64,000 nucleotides of DNA, from the NCBI RefSeq assembly GCF_003967075.1, contig NZ_AP018664.1, positions 62,001-126,000 of the forward strand, given 5' to 3'. The notes under the pieces are model-generated. The model searched no databases. It was not told the origin of the DNA and worked only from the letters and a program-made list of their open reading frames with translations. Origin of the DNA: Sphingobium amiense. Its GTDB lineage: Bacteria; Pseudomonadota; Alphaproteobacteria; Sphingomonadales; Sphingomonadaceae. A program made the position numbers and the translations under genes. Shown piece after piece: positions 63,547 to 64,000 of the stretch (position 1 is its first letter; each line of letters opens with the position of its first letter).

Positions 63547-64000
63547 CCGACGCCGATATTCCCGTCAGCCATGTTGAGTGGAAGGGCGCGGTCAGAATCA
63601 TCCGCAGCGCCTTTCCGCCGATCGACCTGTTCGAGGATCTCGCCGACCCTGCCGACTGGCCCCTGCTGATTTCGGCCGAGCAGAAGACCAATCCCCGGAT
63701 CATGGCGACGATCGGCAATCTCGATCTTGTGCCGGTCGAACGCCGGGTTGGTGGAAACGGCGCATCCTATCTGATGGCGCCGTTTACGCATGTCAGCACG
63801 GACCGGCCAAGCCGCTTCACCGATGGCAGCTACGGCGTCCTTTATGTGGGACGGGTCTTCGAGACGGCGCTGTTCGAAACGATCCATCACCATGCCCGAT
63901 TCATGGCCCGGACGGCTGAAGCGCCCGGTTGGACTTCGCAGTTTCGCGAGATCGTCCTGTCGGTGGGCGCCGATCTTCACGATCTCAGGGGTGGCGATGC
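63543..64000 (+). CDS. RES-domain NAD+-degrading toxin (3' end outside window)
   Basis: At least 152 residues from a GTG at 63,543: VRIIRSAFPPIDLFEDL, then RFTDGSYGVLYVGRVFETALFETIHHH, which carries the RES family Arg, Tyr and Glu positions. RES toxins are ADP-ribosyltransferase-fold enzymes that hydrolyse NAD+ and stop growth until the partner antitoxin binds. The Ser-containing C-terminal motif is beyond the window edge. Translationally coupled to the antitoxin. Such pairs often stabilise islands and plasmids. Confidence 0.88.
   Translation, partial: MTDADIPVSHVEWKGAVRIIRSAFPPIDLFEDLADPADWPLLISAEQKTNPRIMATIGNLDLVPVERRVGGNGASYLMAPFTHVSTDRPSRFTDGSYGVLYVGRVFETALFETIHHHARFMARTAEAPGWTSQFREIVLSVGADLHDLRGGD

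Noticed and set aside
44837..64000. Right-hand attachment copy of the tRNA-Tyr 3' end within the window
   Set aside because: I looked for GGTTCGAATCCAGCCC-like repeats to the right and did not see one; the island must extend past 64,000.
1..64000. CRISPR arrays, rRNA operons, replication origins
   Set aside because: No regularly spaced repeats, rRNA-like stretches or DnaA-box clusters were recognised.

Overview
The window looks like a chromosomal segment of a high-GC alphaproteobacterium, most likely a sphingomonad (Sphingobium, Sphingomonas or Novosphingobium type). The signs are a carotenoid crtY-crtI-crtB cluster, PduO, GluQRS and TldD housekeeping genes, a GcvA-free FucP-type sugar permease locus, and several small proteins of the kind seen in that family. 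This placement is inference from gene content and codon use; no database search was possible.

Positions 1-44,760 are dense core chromosome. In order: the edge of a CsoR/FrmR-type repressor with its C-tract operator; the carotenoid operon with an embedded LOG-family gene; a glnK-amtB operon with a near-perfect sigma-54 promoter; tldD and a tRNA-Val; a D-amino-acid aminotransferase; rpoN and lptB; an L-arabinose locus (GH51 arabinofuranosidase, AraD1-like protein, GntR regulator, sugar permease, aldose epimerase) sharing a 14-bp intergenic motif; kup; an XpaC/TelA pair; a DUF485-actP pair; typA; a cluster of small uncharacterised regulator and membrane genes; nupC; egtBD; a GGDEF protein; pduO-type adenosyltransferase; gluQRS; an HNH protein; a Crp/Fnr regulator; murA overlapping an HWE-type sensor kinase, which overlaps a convergent response regulator; alkA-like glycosylase; ferredoxin; rlmB.

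From tRNA-Tyr (44,837-44,923) rightward the window becomes accessory DNA. A tyrosine integrase sits just downstream of the tRNA, followed by a lytic transglycosylase, a CHC2/Toprim primase-like protein and a very large methyltransferase-helicase of the strawberry-notch type, as found on sphingomonad conjugative plasmids and islands. The island ends outside the window; the last genes are a MbcA/ParS/Xre antitoxin and a RES-domain toxin.

The most striking feature is that the strawberry-notch gene (about 1,424 codons if reassembled) is broken into three pieces by two different recombinase-in-trio (RIT) elements. RIT-1 (about 3.8 kb, plus orientation) and RIT-2 (about 6.8 kb, minus orientation) both sit immediately after the same hexamer GCGATC, 318 bp apart. 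Each carries terminal inverted repeats (36 bp and 91 bp), and each is abutted on the same, gene-upstream side by a different but structurally matched 20-bp perfect palindrome of form TWATGNNNAGCTNNNCATWA. Precise removal of both would restore the reading frame. RIT-2 also carries a gene for an exported protein of unknown function and has itself been hit by an IS21-family element that removed the catalytic half of its third recombinase.
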